Shown here: positions 16,621 through 24,278 of the stretch, one piece after another
Numbering within the stretch: position 1 is the first letter of the stretch
Layout of the letters: the number at the start of each line of letters is the position of its first letter
Program-made: the position numbers and the translations under genes
Assembly (NCBI GenBank): GCA_021323735.1
Contig: JAJPKM010000048.1
Coordinates: 1-64,000 of the forward strand
Length of the DNA stretch: 64,000 bases
Direction: 5' to 3'
Source: Gammaproteobacteria bacterium
Lineage (GTDB): Bacteria; Pseudomonadota; Gammaproteobacteria; Steroidobacterales; Steroidobacteraceae
The notes under the pieces: model-generated
The model's database searches: none
Told to the model about the DNA's origin: nothing
What the model saw: only the letters and a program-made list of their open reading frames with translations

Positions 16621-17676
16621 ATGGAAGACCTGGAACGTAGCGTAAGTACCAACACGAGCGCAGCCCCGCTCGATCATTCGGAGATTGCATTCGACGATAC
16701 CGACCTATCGAAACCCGCAGAGGAACGCCCCCACTGCCGGGTGCTCATCGTCGACGACGATGAACTGGTCAGGGCCCGCCTTTCCTGGCTTCTCAAGACC
16801 TTTCAATTCGAAATTGCCGTTGCCGCCTCTGCACAGGAGGCGCTGCGTATCATCAGCGAAAACCCCTGCCATATCGTTGTTACCGATTGGCAGATGCCCG
16901 ACATGGATGGACTGAGTCTCTGCCGCCATGTACGCAACGGCAGCAAAGACCGCTACGTCTACCTATTGATGCTCACCGTCAGGAACAACAAGGAGGACAT
17001 ACTGACGGGCCTCGCCGCCGGTGCGGACGACTATATTGTGAAAGGCGCATCCGTGCGCGAACTCATTGCCCGCCTGGAAGTCGCCCGGCGCATCACTTGC
17101 GTTGACAGCTCGCTCAGAACGGCCGATCGTGAAAATCGGTGCCTATCCCCGGCCGATTCGCCGAGCGGCGCACACAACTTGCACTATCTCGTTGAACACC
17201 TGCCACGCGAGCTTGGGCGCTCGCAACGCTATGGTCATCCTTTGGCTGTTCTCAGCTGCGAGATCGACGAGTTCAACCTCATCATCGAACGCTTCGGCCC
17301 CGTGGCCGGCGACGATGTATTGCGAGCGTTCGTGGCGCGCTCGGCAGGATGCATTCGCTCAACCAGCGACTGGCTCGCACAAACGGGCGAGCAGGAATTC
17401 ATGATCGTCCTGCCGGAAACTCCGGTGCGAGGCGCCCATCGTGTGGCGGAGAAGCTGCGTCAGATCTTGGCGACGGAGCCGGTCGCGACTCGGGCCGGTC
17501 CCATCCGCATTTCCGTGAGCATCGGCGTGACCGCCGTCGAGCCAAATCATGAACTCGATGCCTCGGTGCGCATCGGAGATATGCTGCGCGCTGCGGACCG
17601 CCATAACTCCACGGCCAACTTGTCGGCGTTCATCAAGTCGCCAAAGGCATGGCCGGGCGGCAATGGGATTAATTAA
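16621..17676 (+). CDS. Response regulator with degenerate GGDEF domain
   Basis: A 351-residue paralogue of the PleD-like protein 5 kb upstream. The receiver is intact (VDDD at 45-48, phospho-acceptor Asp89 in VVTDWQMP, MLTV, and Lys141 in IVKG). In the C-terminal domain the signature is GEQEF at 256-260 instead of GGDEF, and the I-site position reads STSD instead of RxxD. The metal-binding Asp of the family is present late in LSCEIDEFN, but the DxLT-type motif before it is lost. It probably does not make c-di-GMP and may act as a phospho-dependent effector or partner. It starts 139 bp after the NarL-type gene. Confidence 0.88.
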   Translation: MEDLERSVSTNTSAAPLDHSEIAFDDTDLSKPAEERPHCRVLIVDDDELVRARLSWLLKTFQFEIAVAASAQEALRIISENPCHIVVTDWQMPDMDGLSLCRHVRNGSKDRYVYLLMLTVRNNKEDILTGLAAGADDYIVKGASVRELIARLEVARRITCVDSSLRTADRENRCLSPADSPSGAHNLHYLVEHLPRELGRSQRYGHPLAVLSCEIDEFNLIIERFGPVAGDDVLRAFVARSAGCIRSTSDWLAQTGEQEFMIVLPETPVRGAHRVAEKLRQILATEPVATRAGPIRISVSIGVTAVEPNHELDASVRIGDMLRAADRHNSTANLSAFIKSPKAWPGGNGIN

Positions 17677-17731
17677 TTAGATTGGCGTCGAGCAGCCCGC
17701 AAAACATGGCTCGAGCGCGCCCGCGGCGAAC

Positions 17732-19099
17732 TCACCGCGGAGGAGCTTGACGCATTGCTGAAGGTGCGCCCCGAAGCGGCCGCCGATTCGCTTGCCGCGA
17801 GACGATAGCGGTCCTCGCCAGGCGGAAGCCGACTCCGTTGTAGCGCCCATCAGTCTTGCCGAAATGCCGCGTGGTGGCCCGTAGCAGCCACGGTCCGTCG
17901 TACCAGGAGCCACCACGGTATACGCGCTGGTCGCAGGCGTCACTCAGCCAAGCGCTGCCATCGGTCGGCGCTACTTCATAGTTCTCGTGGCGGCAGTCAG
18001 CGGTCCATTGCCAGACATTGCCCTGCATGTCGTACAGACCCCAGGAGTTCGGCCGCAATGAACCGACCGGCGCCGTATGCAGATAGCCATCGGAACAAGC
18101 CTTGTTGACGTCCGGCTCCTGGGGGAACGCAGCGCTGTACTCCGACGCGGAGCCATTCGCGTGGCTGCACAGCTCCGGAGGGTTCTCGCCCAGGCGTTGT
18201 ATTGTCGTGCTGCCGGCCCGCGCTGCATATTCCCACTCGGCTTCGCTCGGCAGACGATAGTGCCGCCCAGTCTGCTTGCCGTACCAGGCAATGTAGGCTT
18301 CAGCATCGGCGGAACTGACGCAGACGACCGGATCGCGGTCGGTCTGACTGAAGCCCGGCGCACGCCAACTGGCGTCGGGCTGTGCGGACCATTCGAAACC
18401 GTCCCAGACGTTACAGCCTTGCGCTGCATATCCGGTGGCCGTGACAAAGCTCGCAAACTCACCGCGGGTCACGGCGAGACGGGCAAGTTGGAACGCTTTA
18501 ACCGCGACGCGATGCCGCGGTTGTTCCCAGCCTGGGAAACCATGTATTTCCTGTTCGCTCGGCAGGTCCTTGGGATCCGAGCCCATCTCGAATGCACCGG
18601 CAGGAATGCGCGCGAACTCGCTGGACGCTGCGGCGGAACCGGGCGCTGTCGGCGCCGGGTCGCCCGTACCGATATCGGCGATCCAGCGCCATACACCGTC
18701 CTCGCCGCGGCGCCAGACATCGAGATACTTCCCGTAGCGATAGATGGTCTTGTGTGCCTTGTCCACACCGCTCTGGACGAAGTGTCCCCAGGTGAAACCC
18801 AGCTCACCACTTTCGGCGACGACCGCTTCCTCCGGGGTCCAGTCGAGTTTCAAATGATTGCCATAGCTCGACAGTACGGCCATCGAGGCATCGTGTCCGA
18901 TCGCCGCCGGCCTGCCGCCGTCGAGCTTGCGCGCATCGGGCCCCATAGACTTCGAGTAGGCTTCCACGAATCCCTGCTCGCGGCTCGCTGCGGCCAGCGC
19001 GCGGTCAGCGGCAAGCAGCGAGTCGGAGGCGGTGCTCGCGAAGAGGTGTGCCGGGTACATGCAGAGGGCGGAAAAAATTGGAAGAAGTAAGGATTTCAT
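17732..19099 (-). CDS. Exported SnoaL-like/FGE-sulfatase domain protein
   Basis: A 455-residue exported protein. MKSLLLPIFSALCMYPAHLF is a signal peptide. Residues about 25-145 resemble a SnoaL/DUF4440 domain (AADRALAAASREQGF, then WGHFVQSG). Residues about 160-440 are a formylglycine-generating-enzyme (FGE) type domain: IPAGAFEMGSDP, RLPSEAEWEYAARAG, WGLYDMQGNVWQW and YRGGSWYDG, ending GVGFRLAR. True FGEs carry two active-site cysteines just after the GGS(W/Y) motif; here the equivalent stretch YDGPWLLRATTRH has none, so sulfatase activation is unlikely. It converges on the degenerate GGDEF gene. Its actual role is unknown. Confidence 0.8.
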   Translation of the reverse strand: MKSLLLPIFSALCMYPAHLFASTASDSLLAADRALAAASREQGFVEAYSKSMGPDARKLDGGRPAAIGHDASMAVLSSYGNHLKLDWTPEEAVVAESGELGFTWGHFVQSGVDKAHKTIYRYGKYLDVWRRGEDGVWRWIADIGTGDPAPTAPGSAAASSEFARIPAGAFEMGSDPKDLPSEQEIHGFPGWEQPRHRVAVKAFQLARLAVTRGEFASFVTATGYAAQGCNVWDGFEWSAQPDASWRAPGFSQTDRDPVVCVSSADAEAYIAWYGKQTGRHYRLPSEAEWEYAARAGSTTIQRLGENPPELCSHANGSASEYSAAFPQEPDVNKACSDGYLHTAPVGSLRPNSWGLYDMQGNVWQWTADCRHENYEVAPTDGSAWLSDACDQRVYRGGSWYDGPWLLRATTRHFGKTDGRYNGVGFRLARTAIVSRQANRRPLRGAPSAMRQAPPR

Positions 19100-19222
19100 G
19101 ACCGGGATACTGGTGGTAATGGATGGGTTAGGCAGGCACAGCCGTACAGTCTTGACGCTCGTGCAGTGCTGCAGCAGTTCGCGTAGTGCGTCGGCGCACA
19201 GATTGTAGGTGCTCTCAACAAG

Positions 19223-20440
19223 TTACAAAACCGTCCACCAGGGCGCGGCCAGCACATCCGGCGCCAGCCATTCAATTGCGGCACCTGTGTGCAGGAGCAG
19301 CCCAGCTCGCGCCTTCTTGCCATACTCCGCGCGGAACGTACGCAAATGTGCGGCGTCAGCAAGTCTCGGACGAGCGGTTGACTTCACTTCTATCGGCAGC
19401 AGCTTACCGCCCGTCTCAATCACGAAATCCACTTCCTCACCGATGGACGTGCGCCAGTAACCCAGCTCTGCGCGCTCGATACGGGCATCACGCCACGCGA
19501 GCAGATCGTGCAGCACAAGATTCTCCAGGTGCGAACCGCTTGGTTCCTCTGCCTCGGCCAAATGCATCGCAATGCCCGTATCGCCCCAATAAATTTTCGG
19601 TGCCTTGATGAGACGCTTGGTGCGATTCACCGCGTAGGCAGGCAAGCGCACGAGAAGATAGGAAGTTTCCAGGAGATTGAGCCAGCGGTGTACGGTGGGC
19701 TGCGGCAGTGCCACGTCGCGACCGAGTTCGGTTTGGTTGACAAGCTGGCCCATGCGAAGACAAGCGGCCCGCATGAGCCGACGGAAGTCGGGCAAGCCGC
19801 TGATCGCCGCTAGGTCCTGCAGATCGCGCTCGAGATAGGTGCGAACATAGCCGTCGAACCAGATACGTCGATCCGAGGCAGTAGTGAGCTCCAGCGCCGG
19901 CGTTGGAAAGCCGCCGCGGCGAGCAAGTATGCGCCAGTCTTCGGCGCTGTCTTTCTCATCGCCTAACAGCTCGCGCCACCCAGCATCGGGCGTGGCGAAC
20001 AAGTCTTCCCAGCGGCCACATCGTCCGAGCCCCCGCTGCTCGCGTCGGGTCATCGGCCAGAGCGTGAGATAACTGGCTCGGCCAGCCAATGATTCCGAGA
20101 CTTGTCGCATCAGCAGAAGGTTGGCGGAGCCCGTGAGTAGAAATCGACCAGGCGTTCGGTCCCGATCTATGGCGCGCTTCACGGCATGCAGTAACTCCGG
20201 TTCGCGCTGCACCTCGTCGAGCGTCACGGGGCCCGGGCCGCCCACAAGAACCTCAGGATCGCGTCGCGCGGCATCGAGCACGTCGAGATCATCGAGGGTG
20301 GCGTAGCGCCGCTCTCCAGGGATGAGATGTTCGACCAAAGTGCTCTTTCCAGTCTGACGCGCGCCGGCGACGACGACGGCCGGCATAACCCGGATGCGCT
20401 CGGAAAGGGCGGCTCCGACTAGCCTGGGAAGGGTCTTCAT
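19223..20440 (-). CDS. AAA ATPase with C-terminal DUF4143
   Basis: A 405-residue protein of the ATPase/DUF4143 family, common in accessory DNA and of poorly known function. The Walker A motif is GARQTGKST, the Walker B-like strand is PVTLDEVQ, and LLTGSANLLL is a sensor-like segment. The C-terminal DUF4143 region ends in a PD-(D/E)xK-like core, EVDFVIE ... LLPIEVKS. The ATG before KTLPRL is chosen; an ATG 18 bp earlier would put a palindrome inside the coding region. It lies next to, but outside, the guaA-linked repeat cassette, and no partner gene is adjacent. Confidence 0.85.
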   Translation of the reverse strand: MKTLPRLVGAALSERIRVMPAVVVAGARQTGKSTLVEHLIPGERRYATLDDLDVLDAARRDPEVLVGGPGPVTLDEVQREPELLHAVKRAIDRDRTPGRFLLTGSANLLLMRQVSESLAGRASYLTLWPMTRREQRGLGRCGRWEDLFATPDAGWRELLGDEKDSAEDWRILARRGGFPTPALELTTASDRRIWFDGYVRTYLERDLQDLAAISGLPDFRRLMRAACLRMGQLVNQTELGRDVALPQPTVHRWLNLLETSYLLVRLPAYAVNRTKRLIKAPKIYWGDTGIAMHLAEAEEPSGSHLENLVLHDLLAWRDARIERAELGYWRTSIGEEVDFVIETGGKLLPIEVKSTARPRLADAAHLRTFRAEYGKKARAGLLLHTGAAIEWLAPDVLAAPWWTVL

Positions 20441-20447
20441 GCTATAG

Positions 20448-20459
20448 ATGATAATCATT
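20448..20459. promoter_or_regulatory. Fur-box-like palindrome
   Basis: ATGATAATCATT lies 8 bp upstream of the ATPase start. It is identical to the central 12 bases of the E. coli Fur consensus, but the flanking bases do not match. It could be an operator; iron control is only a guess. Confidence 0.3.
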
Positions 20460-20750
20460 CATAACATGAGTAATCAAGTCGGGATGGTTAGAATAGGTCC
20501 AACCATCGGTTCCTATACTTCTGAATTAATTGAAGAATTCGTCCAGATCACGTTCGCGTGCAATTGAGGATTTGAGGATTGTCTGGCATCGTGTTCCAGA
20601 CGCCGGGTCGAGGTCGCGCTGCGGGACGTCATGAGCGGCTTCCTAAGAGCCGCATACCGTCAGAACTCGCCCGCTGCCCAGCGCGCACACCATCCTTGAG
20701 AGGTCCCGCCCAGGCAAATCAAGGTATTCACGGCTGCCAATTGCCCGCGA

Positions 20751-20769
20751 ATGATGTGCGCCACATCAT
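20751..20769. repeat. Perfect inverted repeat, 8+3+8
   Basis: ATGATGTG-CGC-CACATCAT can form a hairpin or an operator. A short T run (tttttg) begins 12 bases later on the plus strand. It sits 36 bp outside the left cassette repeat, so it could be a transcription end or a recombinase-related site. Confidence 0.4.
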
Positions 20770-20805
20770 AACCGTAATTGTTTTTGCACATTTTTACGTC
20801 CCAGC

Positions 20806-20820
20806 CTACTCCCACTCAAT
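20806..20820 (+). repeat. Distal attachment-site repeat of guaA cassette
   Basis: The 15 bases ctactcccactcaat exactly duplicate the 3' end of guaA, including its stop codon, in the same orientation 3.55 kb away. The 3' end of guaA is a known tyrosine-recombinase integration target, with a GAGTGGGA-type core. This is the outer att-like repeat. Confidence 0.75.
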
Positions 20821-20892
20821 AATCTCCTGGTGTCTCAAGCCATTGACGGAGAAAGCGTATTTTAGAGGCCACATTTAAAGGTCCGTGAGGAA

Positions 20893-20935
20893 GTCCGAAA
20901 AAGTGCGCCGCTTGGTGGCGATAGATGGCAATCGA
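20893..20935 (+). repeat. Left copy of imperfect 43-bp direct repeat
   Basis: Aligns without gaps to 24236-24278, with 31 of 43 bases identical by my count. Shared blocks are gtccg, gccgcttg, ggcgatag and atcga. It lies just inside the left cassette repeat. The minus strand of both copies would encode similar peptides (SIAIYRHQAAHF here, SIADYRRQAAIF there). Confidence 0.5.
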
Positions 20936-20962
20936 TGATGGATGCATATTTTGTCGTACCAC

Positions 20963-21829
20963 TCATTTGAGAAGTTGCGGAAATTTCTTCTGTCGTATTT
21001 CATCCACCACTTTACCGGTTAGCTTCCAGGCCTCGCCTCTAAGGTTAGTGATGAGTTCCGTCCATACTTTGTTGAACGCTGCCACCGCGTCCTCTTCGCT
21101 AAAACGAATTCCAGGCGGCAGTAACGGCTCGATGTCGTCCGAGAGACTGCTCGTTAATTTCTCCAGCATTCGCTGCTCGGCTACCGCGCGCGAGATCGGC
21201 TTACTCCCAAGCGCAATATAATGCTCGAAACACGCAATAAGCCTGTCGGTGTTCATTCCCAGATTTTTCAGGCCCTCGTTTAGATCGAATAAGTCACGGT
21301 TCTTGCGCCGCTGCAACAGTGCGCGCAGTTTGGTGCCAAACAATTCTTCGGGTTCGAATGAAACCAGCTCCGCGTTGCCTTGATACCAGCTACTGTTCAC
21401 CGCGAATGGATACTTCTTCAGGCCGAGCAAATTACTGTGCTCCCGCGTATTGATCTCGACTTTCAGTTTCAGTTCAGTCCCTGGATAGGCCTCCGGAGTG
21501 AATCGAAATATGAGATGCATCGAATGCCCGGCTTGGTTGCGCCGACATTCACCCAGCCACGATAAGCACTCGCGAATGCCATCTACGGTTTCCCCGATAG
21601 CCTCAGGCTGGGCCTGCACAAGGTCGATATCTTCCGAGTAGCGTAGCGGCTGCTTGAAGAGCAGCTTGTTGATTGCAGTGCCCCCACGAAAGGCAATCTT
21701 TCCAGCCAGTGCTGGCGCATTGAACAGATCGCAAAGTGCGCGGCAGATAATCAGATCTTGTTCAATCTGCCTTGAATCAGGCCAAGGCGCATGTGCGCTC
21801 CACTCCTGCAAATAAGAGGAGGGAATCAT
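20963..21829 (-). CDS. AbiEii/AbiGii-family nucleotidyltransferase toxin
   Basis: A 288-residue nucleotidyltransferase of the type IV AbiE abortive-infection toxin family. The diagnostic motifs are FRGGTAINK at 47-55 and RYSEDIDLV at 63-71, with catalytic acidic residues Asp67 and Asp69. Members modify host targets such as tRNA with nucleotides and arrest growth when not held in check. It overlaps the AbiEi gene by ATGA, the usual antitoxin-toxin order, and is complete at normal length. Base composition is visibly more AT-rich than the flanking chromosome. The cassette location supports a mobile defence or stabilisation role. Confidence 0.9.
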   Translation of the reverse strand: MIPSSYLQEWSAHAPWPDSRQIEQDLIICRALCDLFNAPALAGKIAFRGGTAINKLLFKQPLRYSEDIDLVQAQPEAIGETVDGIRECLSWLGECRRNQAGHSMHLIFRFTPEAYPGTELKLKVEINTREHSNLLGLKKYPFAVNSSWYQGNAELVSFEPEELFGTKLRALLQRRKNRDLFDLNEGLKNLGMNTDRLIACFEHYIALGSKPISRAVAEQRMLEKLTSSLSDDIEPLLPPGIRFSEEDAVAAFNKVWTELITNLRGEAWKLTGKVVDEIRQKKFPQLLK

Positions 21830-22644
21830 GAATCGATTTCCACTGGGGTGTTAATCAGGAGCTTCCATTCAGAATTCTTCTCGCGCAGAGTTTCGAGCGA
21901 CTCGGAGAGGGATAGGACCGACGGGTCCAACGGCTTCATGGATTTGGCTCTTTCGACAAATGGTTTCAACGCACTCGCCTGGCGCTCGTGACCTGTCAGG
22001 TCCAGGAGATATCCCAGGCGACGCACGGCGGAATTTTCATAATGAGCCGCCACCTCCAACAATTTGCGAGGATCGGCATTCGCCCCTAGATCCTTGACGA
22101 TCTGCGCGACACCGCTGATGCCCGCGGATTTGTGAAAGTAGCGGGCGCAATCCAGCAGCGTGAGCTCAACTCCCGCAACCTTGGCGAAGCCCGCTTCGCT
22201 CTTTAGTTGACCAAGCCATTTGGGTACGTTGACCTCGGCGAATGCGTCTGGCCTCTGGTAGACGAACTGCAAGCGATGGCGGCCGATATCGAACGAGCGC
22301 AACTGTTTAGGGACGATGACCTGAAAAACCATCGCTGCCTGGTGAGAGGAGCCGTGAAAGGCGGCAGCGTGCAGTAGGGAGATGCGGTAATCGATCCCTT
22401 GGTATTTCATGAGCGGATCGATCCAGCGTGCGGGATCTGGCGCGCCGGCCGCCCTATCTTCCGGTCGGAGGATTAGATAGAAGCCATGACGCGCGTTCAG
22501 GAGGCGTCGCTTCTTGATCAGCCGCGTAGCCGCAGAGGCGAAAGCACCGACGGAAAGCCCGACTGCGCGTATCCCCTCTTCGCGCGAGAAGTATCCGCGG
22601 CCGCGAGCGAGTTGTTCATCGAGAAATTGGTCCAAGGAAGCCAT
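21826..22644 (-). CDS. AbiEi-family antitoxin and autorepressor
   Basis: A 272-residue AbiEi-type protein. The N-terminal ~75 residues form a winged-helix-like DNA-binding domain (YFSREEGIRAVGLSVGAF, then ATRLIKKRRLLNARHGFYLI). The C-terminal domain, from about residue 85 (YRISLLHAAAFHG), is the AbiEi_C-type antitoxin domain. In characterised AbiE systems this protein represses its own operon by binding inverted repeats and neutralises AbiEii. A perfect 10-bp inverted repeat sits just upstream of this gene, over the promoter. The gene order and ATGA coupling to the toxin are canonical. Confidence 0.87.
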   Translation of the reverse strand: MASLDQFLDEQLARGRGYFSREEGIRAVGLSVGAFASAATRLIKKRRLLNARHGFYLILRPEDRAAGAPDPARWIDPLMKYQGIDYRISLLHAAAFHGSSHQAAMVFQVIVPKQLRSFDIGRHRLQFVYQRPDAFAEVNVPKWLGQLKSEAGFAKVAGVELTLLDCARYFHKSAGISGVAQIVKDLGANADPRKLLEVAAHYENSAVRRLGYLLDLTGHERQASALKPFVERAKSMKPLDPSVLSLSESLETLREKNSEWKLLINTPVEIDS

Positions 22645-22649
22645 ACCCG

Positions 22650-22690
22650 ATCATATGCAAAAATAGTCACAAAGCAACGTTTTTTGCATA
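22650..22690 (-). promoter_or_regulatory. AbiE promoter with operator-like inverted repeat
   Basis: TATGCAAAAA (22654-22663) and TTTTTGCATA (22681-22690) form a perfect 10-bp inverted repeat with a 17-base spacer. Within it, on the minus strand, -35 TTGCTT and -10 TATGAT are 16 bp apart, placing the transcript start at or next to the AbiEi ATG. Repressor binding to the repeat would cover the promoter, as expected for AbiEi autoregulation. Confidence 0.65.
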
Positions 22691-22771
22691 CGAATAGGTA
22701 TGTCAAAATCATGTTATTTCTTTAATCACTTGATTCTACTACCTAATTTAGCCTTTGATCCGCCGGGCGAG

Positions 22772-22891
22772 TCAGCGGCTACGACGTAGGATCAGTTCCT
22801 CTTCGGAGGCGAGAACGCGCGAGCCATTGGCGCCCGTGACCACGAATAAGGAATGCCCCCTCGGGTCAGGGGCGGGCACCGGCGGCGGCAT
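22772..22891 (-). CDS. Possible 39-residue ORF after the SIR2 gene
   Basis: A short open frame starting 15 bp after the SIR2 stop, with a GAGGGG 11 bases before its ATG. It encodes MPPPVPAPDPRGHSLFV and ends SEEELILRRSR. I recognise no family. It could be a small co-transcribed gene, a decayed end of something larger, or chance. The rest of the gap up to the AbiE promoter holds nothing else clear. Confidence 0.25.
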   Translation of the reverse strand: MPPPVPAPDPRGHSLFVVTGANGSRVLASEEELILRRSR

Positions 22892-22906
22892 TTTTACGTT
22901 AACCCC

Positions 22907-23962
22907 TCATAGTGCATCCAATGCCCAGGCCTCGAATCCGCCTTTGTGAAGCTTTGTCAATCCGTCTCCGAAAAATCGCCGAAAACGCTTTGCCGCAGGC
23001 GCATCGCCTTTCAGGACTACGTCTATTCGCCGTTGCCGATCGGGATCGCCTGACAACTGCGCGGTCTTGAAAAGATGGCGTAGCTCAAAGTCGGCCTCAG
23101 GCAGAGAGTATCCGATAAAGATCCAGTGATCCGCTGATCGCAGCCTTCTCAATGCCTGCTCCCAGATGCCCTGAAATTGAAAGAATCCCAGCGCTTTATC
23201 AAAGCTGAAAGTCGCCACCCGTGCGGACAAACGAACACGACACTCAGGACAGCGCGGCGGGCGCGAAGCAGCCCAGTCCACCAAGGTATCCGCGTCCCGC
23301 ACTTCAAGAGCGATGAAGTCGCGCTTCTCCAGAAACAGCCAACGTTTGTAGGCACCTTTACCTTCCACAGCAGAATTCGCGAACAAGCGGCGGCAGTCGT
23401 CGCAGTAACACCAGTTGGCAGAACCATGTAGCTTGAGCACCTCAAGGCCAAGCGGCGGAACATTCGGTCCATCCAACGATTGGATTGGAATACCGTAGTG
23501 GTACGGCGCGTTGATTTCCTGAAGATGACGCTCAAATACGATGTCCCAATTGGTGGAGACTATGGCGTTTCGATCGCTCTGAACCATCTCGGCAATCAGT
23601 CTCGATACCTGCTGATGGGTCTGGAAGCGCTGGTCCAAGATCTCGAAGACTCTATGGAGACTAAGTCGCCGGATGGCGCGGAGTCGGCTGGGGCTAAAGA
23701 ACTGGCCAAAATGGTGGCCGGTGTTGGCCGCGAGGTCCAGGGCAGTGAAGTGATCTTCGAAAGTAGGTGTCTTGCGTCCTCGATTCCAACCAAACGACTC
23801 CTTCCAGAATCGAGCCAGCTGAAGCGAGATGGCGTCCTGTAGGGGTTTCGGGGTTGTTGGAGTCGGTGCACTGATTACGAAGTTGTCAAGCAACTCGCTG
23901 GTCAGGGGAATCTGGCAGACCTTCGAAAAGCCCGCACCCGCAATTACAACCACGTTATCCAT
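22907..23962 (-). CDS. SIR2-like protein with zinc ribbon
   Basis: A 351-residue Sir2-fold protein. NAD-binding motif GAGFS is at 9-13, followed by STNWD at 136-140 (Asn138, Asp140) and catalytic-type His179 in LKLHGSANW. A zinc ribbon has Cys187/Cys190 (CDDC) and Cys238/Cys241 (CPEC). The C-terminal half (WIFIGYSLPEADFELRHLF) is the second nucleotide-site strand seen in SIR2_2 proteins. Bacterial SIR2 domains of this type in defence loci act as NAD-depleting effectors; the retained zinc ribbon also allows deacylase activity. It has no partner Argonaute, HerA or other sensor next to it and shares the cassette with AbiE. Confidence 0.85.
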   Translation of the reverse strand: MDNVVVIAGAGFSKVCQIPLTSELLDNFVISAPTPTTPKPLQDAISLQLARFWKESFGWNRGRKTPTFEDHFTALDLAANTGHHFGQFFSPSRLRAIRRLSLHRVFEILDQRFQTHQQVSRLIAEMVQSDRNAIVSTNWDIVFERHLQEINAPYHYGIPIQSLDGPNVPPLGLEVLKLHGSANWCYCDDCRRLFANSAVEGKGAYKRWLFLEKRDFIALEVRDADTLVDWAASRPPRCPECRVRLSARVATFSFDKALGFFQFQGIWEQALRRLRSADHWIFIGYSLPEADFELRHLFKTAQLSGDPDRQRRIDVVLKGDAPAAKRFRRFFGDGLTKLHKGGFEAWALDAL

Positions 23963-24067
23963 ACAATTGGCGACCTGAGATAGAAAGCTTGTGCCGTTGA
24001 TCTGAATGGTAACGCAGACCCATAGCGGTAAGCTTCACTGACACTTCTTCAGCGGGCGGGGAGACTT

Positions 24068-24230
24068 TCCGCCCGGCGTTGACAATGTACCAGCGAACAC
24101 GGAGTTCGATGGTTTCAGCGAAAAACCGACGACAACGACAGCTCGTGTCGCGTCCAATGGGTTTAGTCATGACGTGTCCTCTCAATAGGGGACACGAATA
24201 CCAAGTAATTCCTTGAATGCACCAGAACCC
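24068..24230 (-). pseudogene. IS6-family transposase remnant
   Basis: On the minus strand an ATG at 24170 begins MTKPIGRDTSCRCRRFF, then AETIELRVRWYI. This matches the N-terminus of IS6-family transposases (typically MTKPI..D..YR.RRF, ELCVRWYI.Y). Similarity stops after WYI, where LSYRDL is expected, so only about 32 codons remain. Sixty bases upstream, GGTTCTGGTGCATT (24217-24230 on the minus strand) resembles an IS6 terminal repeat, consistent with the left end of an element whose remainder was deleted. It lies inside the guaA cassette and may have helped assemble or truncate it. Confidence 0.55.
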
Positions 24231-24235
24231 AGTAT

Positions 24236-24278
24236 GTCCGTCAAAAATTGCCGCTTGCCGGCGATAGTCCGCGATCGA
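24236..24278 (+). repeat. Right copy of imperfect 43-bp direct repeat
   Basis: Partner of the copy at 20893-20935; all conserved blocks have identical spacing. It ends 80 bp inside the guaA-side cassette repeat. The two copies lie at similar distances (about 72 and 80 bp) from the two 15-bp repeats, as recombinase arm-type sites or duplicated element ends would. Confidence 0.5.

Larger units (their letters stand above)
20441..20805. other. Gene-poor gap before the cassette repeat
   Basis: 365 bp with short open frames but no protein-like product or plausible start. It contains a palindrome immediately upstream of the ATPase gene and a longer perfect inverted repeat near its right end; both are listed separately. 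Before the cassette inserted, this stretch was presumably the sequence downstream of guaA. Confidence 0.5.

Noticed and set aside
20579-20878. 99-codon ORF across the left cassette repeat
   Set aside because: It starts without a ribosome site, crosses the repeat and an inverted repeat, and has no recognisable similarity.
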